Part shown: piece after piece, positions 21,647-34,700 of the stretch
How the letters are laid out: each line of letters starts with the position of its first letter
Position numbering within the stretch: the first letter of the stretch is position 1
Source of the DNA: Eremophila alpestris peregrina
Taxonomy: Eukaryota; Chordata; Aves; Passeriformes; Alaudidae
Length of the DNA stretch: 64,000 nt
NCBI GenBank assembly: GCA_009792885.1
Contig: WMCF01000141.1
Location: 273,649-337,648, forward strand
Reading direction: 5' to 3'
The notes under the pieces: model-generated
Database searches by the model: none
What the model saw: only the letters and a program-made list of their open reading frames with translations
What the model was told of the DNA's origin: nothing
Made by a program: the position numbers and the translations under genes

Positions 21647-24600
21647 TACTTTTCATTCTGTGCCAGCAGATTTCTGGCTTTCTAAACTTCTGATGTCTGC
21701 TTGATTCTTTGCCCCAAAAGCTTCTGGGAGTGAATGACACCGTTTAACACAAGCTCAAAGGATGGCAACCTTGATCATTTTATTCAACTGAGAACACAAG
21801 CCTGGCTTATCTTTGCTCATTAACATCCTTTGCAGAGTTACAAACGAAGTGAAAAGAACAGAGGGGAAATGGCCTGCAAATGGTGTTTTACTTCATCTTA
21901 ATTTCCTCCCTGGAAGGAATCAATATTTTTCTTAGCTGGGTTAAGAACAATTTAGAAGGGATTGGGTTGGAAGGGACCTTAAAGCTCACCCAGTCCCACT
22001 CCCTGACATGGCAGGAATACCTTCCACTATCCCAGGGTACTCCCAGCCCCATCCAACCTGGCCTTGGACACTTCCAGAGATCCAGGGGCAGACACAGCTT
22101 CTCTGGGCACCCTGTGCCAGGGCCTGCCCACCCTCACTGGAGAAAATTTCCTCATCTCTAGTCCAAACCTACACCCTTTTCAGTTAAATCCATTCTCCTT
22201 TGTTTTATGCCCAGGGTCTCTTGTAGCCCCTTTATTGTTAACTGGTGGGTTTTCTGAGGGCAAAGCATTTCTGGAGCAGAAGAATCTCCCAAGTAACTCA
22301 GAGATTCCTTCCTCAGTCCTCTCCATTCAAGCTGTGCTTGGAGGCCCAAGGTTTTGGAAATCCCAAGTTTCTCCAAAACACCAAGTTCAGGGTTTGCATT
22401 CAGAGTATTCCTCAAGCCCAGAAGTGACTGTCTCGGTAATTTTATTTTTCTTGAACAGATCCCTCCCCCTCAGCAAGAGAGGCAAAGATGCAGCTAATTA
22501 GGGCACAAAGAGAACTACACATCTATACTTTCAGTTCTGAGCTCCACCCTCTTTCCCAAAGAACTTCTTTATGGAATACACTCCCTTTTGTCCTTTTACA
22601 AAGAGAATCTAGGCAGAATTAATCACCTACACCTCCAAAACACCACACACTTAGGGAAAAAAAAAAAAAAAAACAACTACATAAAAGCCTGCATTTCAAT
22701 GCTGGTTTGTGTTCTCCCAGGGAACCTGGCACCGGTTCACTCAGGAACACGTTTGTTTTTCACAGGGAATGCAGAAGGGGAATGTTTTGATTCTGTTGGT
22801 CAGTGACTCAGTAAACAGCTCGAGCCCTCAGCAGGCACACAAGCAGAATGAGGTGATGGTGGGAGATTCTCCAAGTTCTTGGATTGTTAAAAACCCCACA
22901 TAGTAAAAGCTGACTGTAAATGCTACATAACTGACACACAAGGTAATTCCAACCATAACTCTAGCAGGCTGCTCCAGGTGCTGGGCCCTGCATATCCAGG
23001 TTTATTTGATAGGAACACACAGACTGGGCACAACCCAGATAAGGGGCTCACACTCATCTTCACACAAATCTAACACGAGGCCTTTGTCTTAATGTCAAAG
23101 CCCCAAACCAAAAAAGGAGCAGTCACAGGTATAATGCCTTAAGGACACACTCCCAGTGAGTCCAGAGTGTTCTAGGACTGTTGGAGCTCCCAAGGATCAG
23201 GACATTGTGCATCTGCAGGAAAGCAGCACAAAAATCACAGAATCACAGACTGGTTTGGCTTAGAAAAGATCCTAAAGATAACTTTGTTCCATCCCCTGCC
23301 ACGGGCAGGGACACCCTTCACTACCCCAGGTTGCTCCAAGTCCTGTCCAACCTAGCCCTGAACACTTCCAGGGATATACACTGGGTCCATTTTCACCACC
23401 CAAGCTACATTCTTAGCTGCAGAAGTTTTGTTTCTACATTTGCTACCTTTGTCTTAATTATAATTAATTTTTACTCTGTTGACTGTCAGGACTGAGCACC
23501 ATCAGGAGTGGGGGCCCTTCATAACCTACCAGGCCTTCAAGACCAAAATCCCACAGCTGAAAGAAACCACCATTAAAGACACCAGCAGCTGTACAAGAAG
23601 TTATGAGATGCAGCCTTTTCCAGTTGCTCACTGAAGGGTGTGTGAGAGAACTGAGCTTACTGTCCCCTCCTGCAGGGCCATCTGCCCCCACTCCAGCTGC
23701 TTTCAGTCCCCTGAGAGGGACAGGCCATGTGCTGATCAGAGGGTGACTGGTCCTTAAACAGCTGCACTTCTCATCTCAAGTATCAACCTAATTAAAAACA
23801 GCTTCAGAACAACACTGCACACCTCCAACACAATGGCTAAAACACACCCATGGTTTGGGAGAATAAATGCAAGGATCTTTTCCCAAGTAAGGAAATGCTG
23901 CCTTTTGGAGAAACTCGGTGTTGAGGTTGATTCAGATGTAGCCAAATGGTCTATGAAACCAGGACAGGCAGGAAATAAAGAGAACAACCTCCCCTTTAAT
24001 TGTTTGGTGTTGACACAATTTTGGTGGGTCCAAAATTCATCCGGTTGGGATCAATTCACTTACCTATCATCCCTGTTGGGCAATAATCCTGAGTTCCTTC
24101 CTGGAATACAAGACAGTGTCTTTATAACTCGGGAGTGGAAAGGGATCTGAGGATGGAACATCTATTCACAGGGACAGCCTAATGCTTGCTGAGCCACAGA
24201 GGGATAACCAAACACTCCAACGTCAGGGGGATGTGGAACTAAAAATACTTAAAAGCAAAAATGCTGTGGAAACTGCGCCAAGAAAAAAGCAAAAACGAGC
24301 TCTGTTGCCTCAAAAAATACCACTGAGACAACAAAATCTCACAGATGATGTATACCAAGCTGGGTTGCTGTAACTAAGATACTGTAATGGCCTTTCTTTC
24401 CAAGAAAGCCAACTGATGGGTAACTTTAAGGAAAAGTTCATGTTTTTCCTCAAAAACTTTAGGCTCACCTTTCTGCAACCTCACCTTCTTGTCCAAAGAG
24501 ACAAACCATAAAACATCAACATGCAACAAATCAAAAGCACAGCTATTTTATTTTTTTAAACTATTTTAAAATTGAGACTGGACTGCTGGAAATGAGGCTC

Positions 24601-27600
24601 CCTGGAGCAGGAGGGATAATGTTAGTTATGCAAATTCACTGTCATTCTGTCTCAGGGGTTTCAAGTTCACTCCCTGAACGCTGACCCAGTGGGGTCACAC
24701 ACATTTCAGCCAGACAAAGCTGGACAAGCAATTTTTTCCCTGACCAAAGCATGATTGCTTCTTTGTTTAAATCCCTCTGTAACTAGAAATTAATGCTGGG
24801 TGATGCAGACAGTTTGGAGGCTCATTTCCTCCAAAGCCTGACTGAAGTGACTGCAATGGATGGAATTATCCAAGAACATTAATTCCTCTCAATATAATCA
24901 GCAGTACCAAGCAACCTCCAAATTCTTTCTCCTGATGACATGACCCCACCCTGTGTGCACATAAGACATTTTTCTCTCAAGCCACTCCTGCTGATGACTC
25001 CTTTCATTGCTTTCCACAGGTTGGTTTCCTCCTCCACAGCATCTCCAGCTGCTGGAAGAGCTCTGAGCCTGGCCAGGCTTACGTCAGTGCCCCATCAGTC
25101 ACCGAGGGTTGGAGCAGTTCATGGAATGCCACAGCACACCAGGAATGTGACACAAACAGGTCCTGCCACCTCCCAGATAAATGCAGGTCACTGCACTCAG
25201 GTTTCAGCCAAACTAATGGAGATCTTCCAAGGAAGTTCTCTGCTCTCAGGTGTCACAACTGAGCTCGGCCAAAACCACCCCTCTGCCCAATAAGGAATAA
25301 ATGAATTTCTGCTCTTGATTCTACCAAACCACACTTCTTTACAGGGCCCAACTGCCATGAGAATTCCTGACAAGACTCCCTTAGTTCAAAACAGATTCTC
25401 TGTCATATCCTACACTTAATACACACACACAAAAATCATACTCTAAAGCCACATTATTGTTTTTAAGCTGTTTTCACAGCTATTTTGTAAGCTCTACAGC
25501 ACATCCTCCTCGAGTTACCAGCATGTTGATGATTGTGTTGTTAGAATTTATGACTAGCCACATCAAACCCTGCCTCTGAGCCCTTCCAGCCCTGGAGGAG
25601 CTCAACACTGCTATCTGCTGTGCAGTTACATCTCATTTAGCAGTTTAAATGGTCGAACAGATCAGGCTAACACAAGAACTTCCATTACTTACTGTGCAGC
25701 ATGAAGACACTACAGTACATCCCTACCTTGGGAAACAAGCCAGCACCACAGAGACTCTGAACCCACCTTCTGAGAATTACAGAGTTTGGGAAGTGTTCCT
25801 TTCTCAGGATTCCTTTGACACAGCCCATTATTTCCTAGTCTGTTTTCAGTAACTCCACAGAACACAGACTCAGGTAGTAAAATGCTCACACGTGGGAAAT
25901 CATCACTCCCCAAAGCTGTACTAATACTAAAAGCAGGCTGGGAGCCATCCACCACCACCTGTACTCCCCTCAGTTTAACACCAGCACATTCCTGTCCGTG
26001 GTCTTTCAGAACTGGGGTATATGGAGTGGGGTTTGGGGTTCTTTTGTTGTTTTGTGTTCTTAAAATGAATGATGGGCATAAAAATCTTACCCAGTGACAT
26101 AAAACACCTATTACTGGAGCAGTAAGGAAAACAGATACACCAGGGAAACTCCAAGTATTAACCACAAACAAGACCACCACAATGAACATCAAACAGATGA
26201 GCTGTGCTGGATACAATTGGTTACCTGCTTGTGAGCGTGGTCGTAAGAGTTGATGTGGTTGTCAAACTCCTGGTGCTTCTGATACTGCTTGTCACAGAGT
26301 TCACAGTAGAAGTTTGCTCTGAGGTCTTCCAAAGCCTTGGCAATGGCCTTTTCTTTATCAACATAATCCTGAAAAATAAACAAAAAAAGCTTCTGTTAAT
26401 TGTCCAGTAGAACAGGGTGGAAGATGATGGGTTAGTCCTTTAAGAAAAAGTAGTGCTTAATAAAAACTTATATTTATTAGAGAATTACTGAGGCTGGAAA
26501 ACAACTCCAAGATCACTGGGTCCAACCTATGCCAAATGCCCACCTTGTCCCCAGCCCAGAGCACTGAGTGTCACATCCAGGAATTCCTTGGACACCTCCA
26601 GGAATGGGGACTCCAAACCTCCCTGGGCAGCCCCTTCCAAGGCTTGACCACCTTTTCCAGGAAATTCTTCCTGATGTCCAACCTGAGCCTGCCCTGGCAT
26701 CAGACTGAGGAGGATCTCTGCCTTTGGAACAGAACCTTACAACTCTAAAGCTGCCACTGCTCCATTTTGAGTGCTAAGAGATGTCTGGTTTGGGTGCTTG
26801 AATTCAGGCAGGAGGAACATGGCTCTGGCTGGGAATTACCCTTCAGAGCCTGCTGAGCCAAATCCCCTCCAGTGAAATATTCCCAGGAGCAGAACTGTCC
26901 CTCAGGCTGGGCTCAGCACAGGGCCCACACTGCAGTGGGCACAGGGAGCTGCATTTAATGGACAGGGGAGGGAGACACCCTTGGAGTGCTGAGAGGGTCT
27001 TTTCCCTTCTACAACTGAACATTTTGCACAGGTGGAAAACCAAACCTCCAGGCAGAGATGTCTCACCTGGCAACAGCCACATCCTTCCTTCTTTTGCTAC
27101 AGGTTTTGAATATGCTCTGAGCTCTGGGACTGGGGAAACCCCAGTCCCTCAGGTGGCTGCACTGGCTGGAAATCCAGGTGAGGAAGGAGCCTGTGCTGTC
27201 CCCAGGGTGCTGCACACTGGGGGGCTCCGACGCCAGGGCACAGGAACCTCAGGGCTAAGCAGCTGTTCCCTCTTGCCAGGCTGTATCAGTTACAACCCCA
27301 CCAGCAGAATTAATAAAACATCACCACTCTTCACAAGCTCTCTGGGGGAGCTTTACCCTGAGGAGGTGGAAGCTTTTACTCAAAATCAGCTACAAATGCT
27401 GCATCACAAAGCCCACTATACTCACTGCAGCACTCCCCATGTAACCATTGACCACAGGCATTTCAACCGGAATAAAGAGAAATTGTATAAAAAAACCAGC
27501 CTAACATTAGAGGAAAAGCACTTAAGGAATTTTTTTTTTATCTTCAATACAAACTTCCTATGGGAAGCTTCCTTCCTCAGCAAGAGGAGGCAGCAAACAT

Positions 27601-28661
27601 TTAAGACAGAAAACTTCGAAAGGTTTTTTCCCTTTGAATTTCAGATCTTGTTCAAGGCAAGATGGTTTATCTCCTAGTTATCACATCAAAATGGCGTTAA
27701 AATAACATTACTGAGCATGTTTTATGATATAAAATTTATATAAAAAAATCTCAACACCTGAGGAGAGGAAAAAAATATCTAAAAAATATTAATGCTCATG
27801 TTTGGATTGTTTTCAATTTAAAGCACTGCTCACTTCTACATAAAAAAGGAAGCAACTTCCTGTTTCCATCTATTACCAGATGCCCTTGTGAAGAAAAAAA
27901 ATTTTAAAAAAAATCAACAAATCTGGAGTTCTGAGCCTGAAGCAGGTCCCCAGGAAGACAAGAAAGGAAAACAGAGCAGCATGAGCTCCACAGAACAGAG
28001 ACGTTTAAAGTTCCTCTGAATCCCAGACAAGCTTCCTGTGCCATGTGTAGGTTTTTTTGAGCAAGCATCCTGTGGCTAAACAATGAAACCCAGCCATCTG
28101 AGTGATCAGAATCCATACAAAAGAAGGGAATTAAAAAACATTTCTTGGCTGCAGAGTTATCCAAAATTCCTCTGAGGCTCCCTGAATGGCTGATCAGGAT
28201 GCACTGCCATCAGCAGTTACATAATGGACTCCTGTGGAGCAGCAAAAAGTAACGGCTGCAGAGATTTTTACAGATTAATACCAAAATGCAAGGGGCTAAG
28301 GATGAACTGAGCTAATAAAAACCCACTGGAGCTGGGAGAGACTGCTACTGCTTCAGAGCTCCTGAGAAAAACCTGTGCTGGATGAGGGCAGGAAGAGAAA
28401 AGAGTCTCAGAGCAACACAGGTTGGGCTGTGTTTGGGAAGATAATTGTAAACTCCAAGAACTCTAGGATCAAAAAATGGTTTTGGTTGGGAGGGACCTCA
28501 AAGCTTCCCCCCAGTCTCACTCCCTACCACAGGCAGGGACACCTCCCACTAGAGCAGGCTGCTCCAAGCCCCATCCAGCCTTCCCAGGGATGGGGAGTCC
28601 ACAACCCCTCTGGGTACCCAAACACCTGCAGTTCACTCACCAAACAAGTCAAGGTCTCAAG

Positions 28662-28704
<43 letters not shown>

Positions 28705-31700
28705 AGAGGAGGCTATAAATTTTCATAGCTGAACAAACTGCCTGAAGAATTAACTGTTCAGCTGGGGAAATGGAATTTTAGATTTGCTGAGGTTATGTTT
28801 AATTTTAATGGCATTGAAACTACTTTCCCATTATTTCTCAAATAATTAAAATTTATGCAAGACTGACACTTCATTTGGATGTCTTGGGCTCTTCCTCAAC
28901 GCTGGTACTCCCCAAATCTCTGGACAATTAAACAAGCAGGCTTTCCTAAGAGATGATGGACTGTAGGGGCTGGGAAGTAGAAGAGTGGATTAAAGGATGA
29001 GCAGAGACCATGTCTCCACAGAGAACCTGGTTACAGCTAATCCAAGAATGCTCCTGCACGTCACGCTCAGTCCCAACACCACAGCTCATTTTTATCAGCT
29101 GTTGGCTTACAAAATAACCCCACAGGTTTTGTAAATCCCATAGGAATACAGAATTTGTACTTTTTTTTAATGCTGGGCTGAACAATTCTTTCAAAGAGTT
29201 CTGGCCCATTCATTTCTCCAAGCTGGAGCCATGTCCTGCCTTTCCAAAGCAAGCAGGATTTATGCAATGACATCATCATGTACTGCTCACTCCTCACTCA
29301 GTACAACACAAGAACTCCTCCCCTCCCAGCTGGTAACTGCCCCTCTACCACCTGCAAGATTTGTCCTGACCATGGCAGGCTCACTTAAAACATCTGGCAG
29401 CCCTGGGTGTAGGGAAGGTAATGTCCTGCTCACCCCAGGACTGTTCCTTCCAGAACAGGAGCAAAGCACACAGAGAAAGCCCCACTGCTGTCCTGGGACT
29501 CAGCAGCTAAACAAACAGGAAGGTTGATGCCAGGAAGTGAATAACCAGTGTGTTAAATTATAAATCATCTCCACAGTGACCAAACCCAAGAGCAGTGAAT
29601 TTCTACCACCAGCACTGCGGCAGAACGAGGAGAACTCAGCCCCATCAGAACAGATCTTTTCCCAACCAGCCCACAGACACTGTGCTGTTGGTGACCCTCT
29701 CTCTGTACCTTGTACTTCTGCCTCAGCTCCTCAGTGTCTTCCTTCTCCACCTCCAGCACTCGCCTCCGCTCTGTGGCATCCTCGGCGTAGTCGAGCTGTT
29801 TTAAAAATGAAAACAGAGAAGAGATGCAATTTGGCTCATAAATACACTGCACTATCAAATCTACCAGAAAGCACAACTCAACAACTTCAACTGAAACAGA
29901 ATCTGTGCAAGTTGTACTTTGCTTTCCCTGTTATATCACCCCAAGTGTAAAAACAGGTCATTAATCCCCCTGATGTGGAGGGTCCTGGCAGGCCCATGGC
30001 AGCTTTGGGGAGGGGAAATCTCAGAGCCCAGGGATTTTGGGGAGCATCCAGACCCCAGAACTCAGGCTCACAGGGATTAACAGAGGATGCATTTTGCAGA
30101 CAAGTGTTTTCTTACTGTGCTGATTTCAGAGCAAGTTGTTCTTTACCTTGGATGGACGAACTCTCACTTTTCAATGGCTTTCCCACCCACTCCCCAGGAG
30201 CCCTGCAGGGGTGAGGGGAGCTCACCTCCATCTCCATCCGGCCCATGCCCATGACATCATACTTGACAACGATGGGGATGGGATCAGTCCTCCCTGGAAG
30301 AGGAACACACAGACAAGGCTCAGCAGCAGCCCAGCACCACAGCTCACTGTACACATTGGGTTTGGGTGGTTAGAGATCTTGCCTTGGAGTGCAGAGACCA
30401 GAAAGCTACAGTGAACCAAACACGAGCCATTCTCACAGCTTACAGCCAACCCTGTGCCCAGCTCCAGTGGCACTCAGGATGATAAATGCATTTTCTGAAC
30501 ATTAACTGCTCGTGTAAAAGCTTCTTGTGGTTAATGTTCCCCCATGACAAGCCCTGGGGCAGGGCTGATAACAGGACTTGAGCCTTCTCAAGGATTCCAC
30601 ATCAGGCTCCTCATCTCCTCATAAGAGTGAAGAATGCTAATCACATTTCACTGTTGCAGCTCATGAAAAATCGATTAGAACTTCCCTGTAAGGGATGTGG
30701 AAGCCTCCCTCCCACCAGCTTTTGCCCTCCCCAGGAGTAAGGAATGCTGAGGAGAAGGATGGCACAGAAACCAAACTTCCCCCATCCCAACCACCCAGTG
30801 TAGGCCAGGGGTGGGACCCTGCTCCCCAGCCCCACTGTGTCACCTGTAAGCTGTGAAAAGGACTGGTTGCGAAGAAAATTGACTTTGAACTAATCAAACT
30901 ATGCTGGAATTTTTTTTTAACATATCTTTAATCCACTCATAACCAGCCAAACAAAGCAAAATGGGGCAGACAAGCACTTTACTACCACAGCTTTTTTTTT
31001 GTTGTTTTTTTTTAAGTTATTATGATTTTGATTTTTACATCACAACTGGCACTGGTGGTTGTGATGTAACCCACTGACAAAGTACTTACCTTCTCCAGTG
31101 CAAACCTTGAGTGAAAAAACAGAATGTTTACTTCCCTTATTATTGCTCTTGTTTGGTGTAAACAACTCTTTTGTTATACACACATACACAGGTATTATAC
31201 CTTTGGGCTAAAAGATCAACAGGTTGGAGTCATGCTGAAATATTCCACTGCCATCCACATGTGCAAAAGGTTAAAGTCTTCAAAACTGCCTTAGAAAACC
31301 AGGATAGGTGTGAACTCTGCCAGCATCAGCCATAATTCCTGCCAAAAACACAGCCCCAGAGGGGCTCTTGAACCTTAAAGACATGTGGTTTTATTCAGAA
31401 ATAAAACCATTTAATTAATTGCTTTGCAGTTTTGTTGATATGCCCAGGAATTTGACAGGCAGGTATCCAGCAGGTCCAAAAGTAGCAATCATATAAATCT
31501 CAAATTGTTTGGATTGAGGTTTTCTTTGGATATTTAATGCTCATCTTTGACAAGGTTTCTCTTATGCCCAATGGTATAATACAGTAAGCAGTGACTGCAA
31601 TTTTTAGCAAAAGGACCAAATTAAAGACAGGTTATAAAAATGACTTCCTAGGTGCAGTATCACTTTCATAACATCTCAGTCAGGGATTTACTGGTAAGTG

Positions 31701-34700
31701 GTGAATCCAAATGCAATGGCTGGCACCAAATGCCAACAAGTTATGAATCAAAAATTTTTCATGCTTTTTTCTTTTTGTTTTGGTTTGGTTTTGGGTATTT
31801 TTGGTTCGCTTTTGTTTCTCCAGCAATTGAGATCTTTTGATGCAGCCTCATTGCCCTGGTAAACCCCTGTATACAAACAATGCATCAGTACTTTTGCCTT
31901 CTAAGGCAGTCAAAGTTTTTTGGATTGGTTCTTTTTAATTCAAAATCTATTTGGAAATTGCAGTAGCAAGTGCTAGTGCCCATCGTGTTGGGGGGGGGGG
32001 GAATCAAGTTTGGACAGTATTAAAAATTTATGTTTAAACTGATTTTGGCAGTTCTAACACAAACAGAAACATCCCTTCTTAGCAATACCCTTTAATGAAC
32101 AAGGATCAGACAAGTGTGCATAAAGAAAGGAAAGGAAAGGAAAATGAAAGACCAAGCAGAAGGATGATGGCTACAACAGAGAAAGTAAGCCTAACATTGG
32201 TGCACTGATGACAAAAGGAGTAATTCAGTCTGAAAATAAAAAATTACCACTGCTAAGTTTACCATCACCACAACAAGTCCAGGATCATAACGCTGTAAAA
32301 AAGAAACACCATTTGTTAGGCAGAAACCATTAGGGGCAGAAAATAGGCCATTTGGCAGGGAGGATGGGTTAAAAAAAAAATAACAGGAGGCTTCTTGCTC
32401 ACCCCTCCACCCCATGACCATGCTCTGCCCTGCAGAACCAGGGAATCATTGGAGCAGCTCAGGCTCCTGCTGGGTGTTGGGAGAGCTCCTGGTGACAGCC
32501 CCCCTCCGGGGAGGCACTGAGGCACTGGCAAGAAGCAATTTAAAAAGGAAACAAATCAGGATCTTAAAAAGTAACAAATACTCTGGGCCAAAAGGAGCTC
32601 CGCTTGCAGGTGAGAATATCCCATGCAAAAAGCGATGCCTCTGTTTTAAACTGAACCAACATTTCGTTATGAATGGAACCTCATGTGTGACAGCCAGGTG
32701 ACAAGTGGCATGTCCAGGCATGTCACACAGCTATGGCAGCAGTGCCAACCCCACGTGGGTCCCCCTGGCACCAGCTGGGGCAGCAGGACACGCTGCTGGG
32801 CATTGGGGTGGTCTTGCTCAGTGTCCAAGGAAAGCCACCACAGTGAAGGGACAGGGCCAGGCTCAGGGCCACCCCTCACTGCTGGCTGCCAGGGTGGCAC
32901 ATGGGGAGCAGCCCAAGGGGGAAATGGGACTCTGAAGTTCAGCTCAGTATTTCTCCTTTGAAGGAACTTCCTCGAGGAAAGTTTTATCCTACTGCTGGTC
33001 ATGACAACAGGATCTTTCCCAGCAGGTAAAGGTGGCCTGGATGTGGGGTCCCTGCTGAGCCTTTCCTGTACACCAGCATGCTCTGAAGGGAAATGCAAGC
33101 TTCCAAGGCCCAGAACTGCCACACTTCCTGCCACTCAGCAGGGCTGCAAGCAGTGCCACACAGACAGCTAATTCCCAGGGTAAATCCTGCTGTTCCAGCC
33201 CCCTGCACCCCACAACTTTTATTTTCTTTTTGAGGCAGGTCACAAACTCCTTCACAGACTGGTCACTGCGCAGGCTGCAGACCCCAAAGCAGAGAGGGTT
33301 ATTGCATAAAACACTTCCATACACAGGGAAAATCTCGTGGAGAGGACAGAGCAGGAACTTCCAGCAGGATGGAAAAAATAAACAGCTCACACAAGAGTCA
33401 CACCTTAGAAAACCCAATCTTCAAGTAAATTCAGTTAGTAATGATTCCCTGGACTCAAAAATGAAATGAGATTCCCAAACTGACCCAGCTGTACTTATTT
33501 TGCTTTCCTCTCCCCATGAAATGGGAAACCTTTCTCCCAGCTTGTGAAAAATTGCTCAGACCCAAGCAAACCCTGACAGTCACCCCTTCCCAGAGCCCTG
33601 CAGTGGCAGGGAGAAGGGAGCATGTGGCCAGGCAGGCTTCTCCAGATTCCCTCTTTTTAACTGCATAAAGGTATTGGATATGAGCAAATACTCCCCGCCC
33701 CTCCAGTGCTATAAATTAATAAATCTTGGGAAAATTCATCCTAAGGCTTCAGGGCTCTGGTATCAGACAGAGGTCACAGTGCACATGGAGGACTGTGGGT
33801 CCAAGGCCATGCTCTGGCTCTGGACATGGTGTGGATGCTGCTCTGCCCTGTGGAATGGGAATATCCCAGCTGGACCTGCCATCTGAGCCTGCCTGGAAAC
33901 ACCAGCATTGTCAACACCAGCCCAGGTTTTACCCTGTTTTCAACAAGTCAAACAGAAAACAGTTTTCATCACATTTGCAGATTCAGAGGAACTCATCCCT
34001 CCAAAAACAGCATCATGGCAATAGAATCCCAGAATGGTCTGGGTTGGGAGGGAACTTAAGAACCAGTTCCTCCATGGAACAGGGACACCTTCCACTAACC
34101 CAGGTTGCTCCAAGGTCCAGTCTGGCCTTTGACACTTCCAGGGATGGGGCAGCCACAGCTGCTCTGAGCACCCTGTGCCAGGGCCCCACCACCCTCACAG
34201 AGAAGAGTTTCCTCCCAGTATCTAATGTGAATCAATCCTTTTTTAAACTTATAACATCTACTCCTTGTCCTATCCCAACAGGAAAATTTCTCTGTTAAAG
34301 AGATATTCAGATATAACATAATGAAAAAACAGTACCCCGAAAATTCTATGTAAGCATAATTCAATCAAATCTCTTTCAGTGTGTCCCTTACACACAGTGT
34401 GTAAGCACCACAGTAGTAATACAACAGCCTAATCCTGCTTGTTTTGTTGACATCTTCATAGAAATCCCCTCCCCAGGCACAAGCTTTGTAGGATCCAATC
34501 CTAGAGGACTGATTGATATCACACCTGTCACCAGAGGAGAATTTCATAAACTCAGCATCTCCAGAGGACACAGACAACAGAATCCCATCTTGTTGGACAC
34601 AGAGGATTTCTCCTGATTTGTTATCTTTATGCTGCAACTGAAACCCACAGGAAGACACAACCTTCCAGGGGCTTTTAGCTGCTCCTGGAAAGGGACTATC

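Larger units (their letters stand above)
17011..26224 (-). other. GPATCH8: GPATCH8 intron 6 (9.2 kb)
   Basis: AT-richer intron DNA with no supported exon on either strand. It holds CR1 fragments near 21062-21225, 21945-22240 and 23230-23375, a trinucleotide repeat at 21596-21645 and a short poly(A) near 22645. The rest shows no feature I can name. Confidence 0.8.
26369..29708 (-). other. GPATCH8: GPATCH8 intron 5 (3.3 kb)
   Basis: Contains two CR1 fragments (about 26480-26740 and 28470-28625) and a 39-bp pure A tract at 28664-28702. Nothing else is recognised. Confidence 0.8.
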
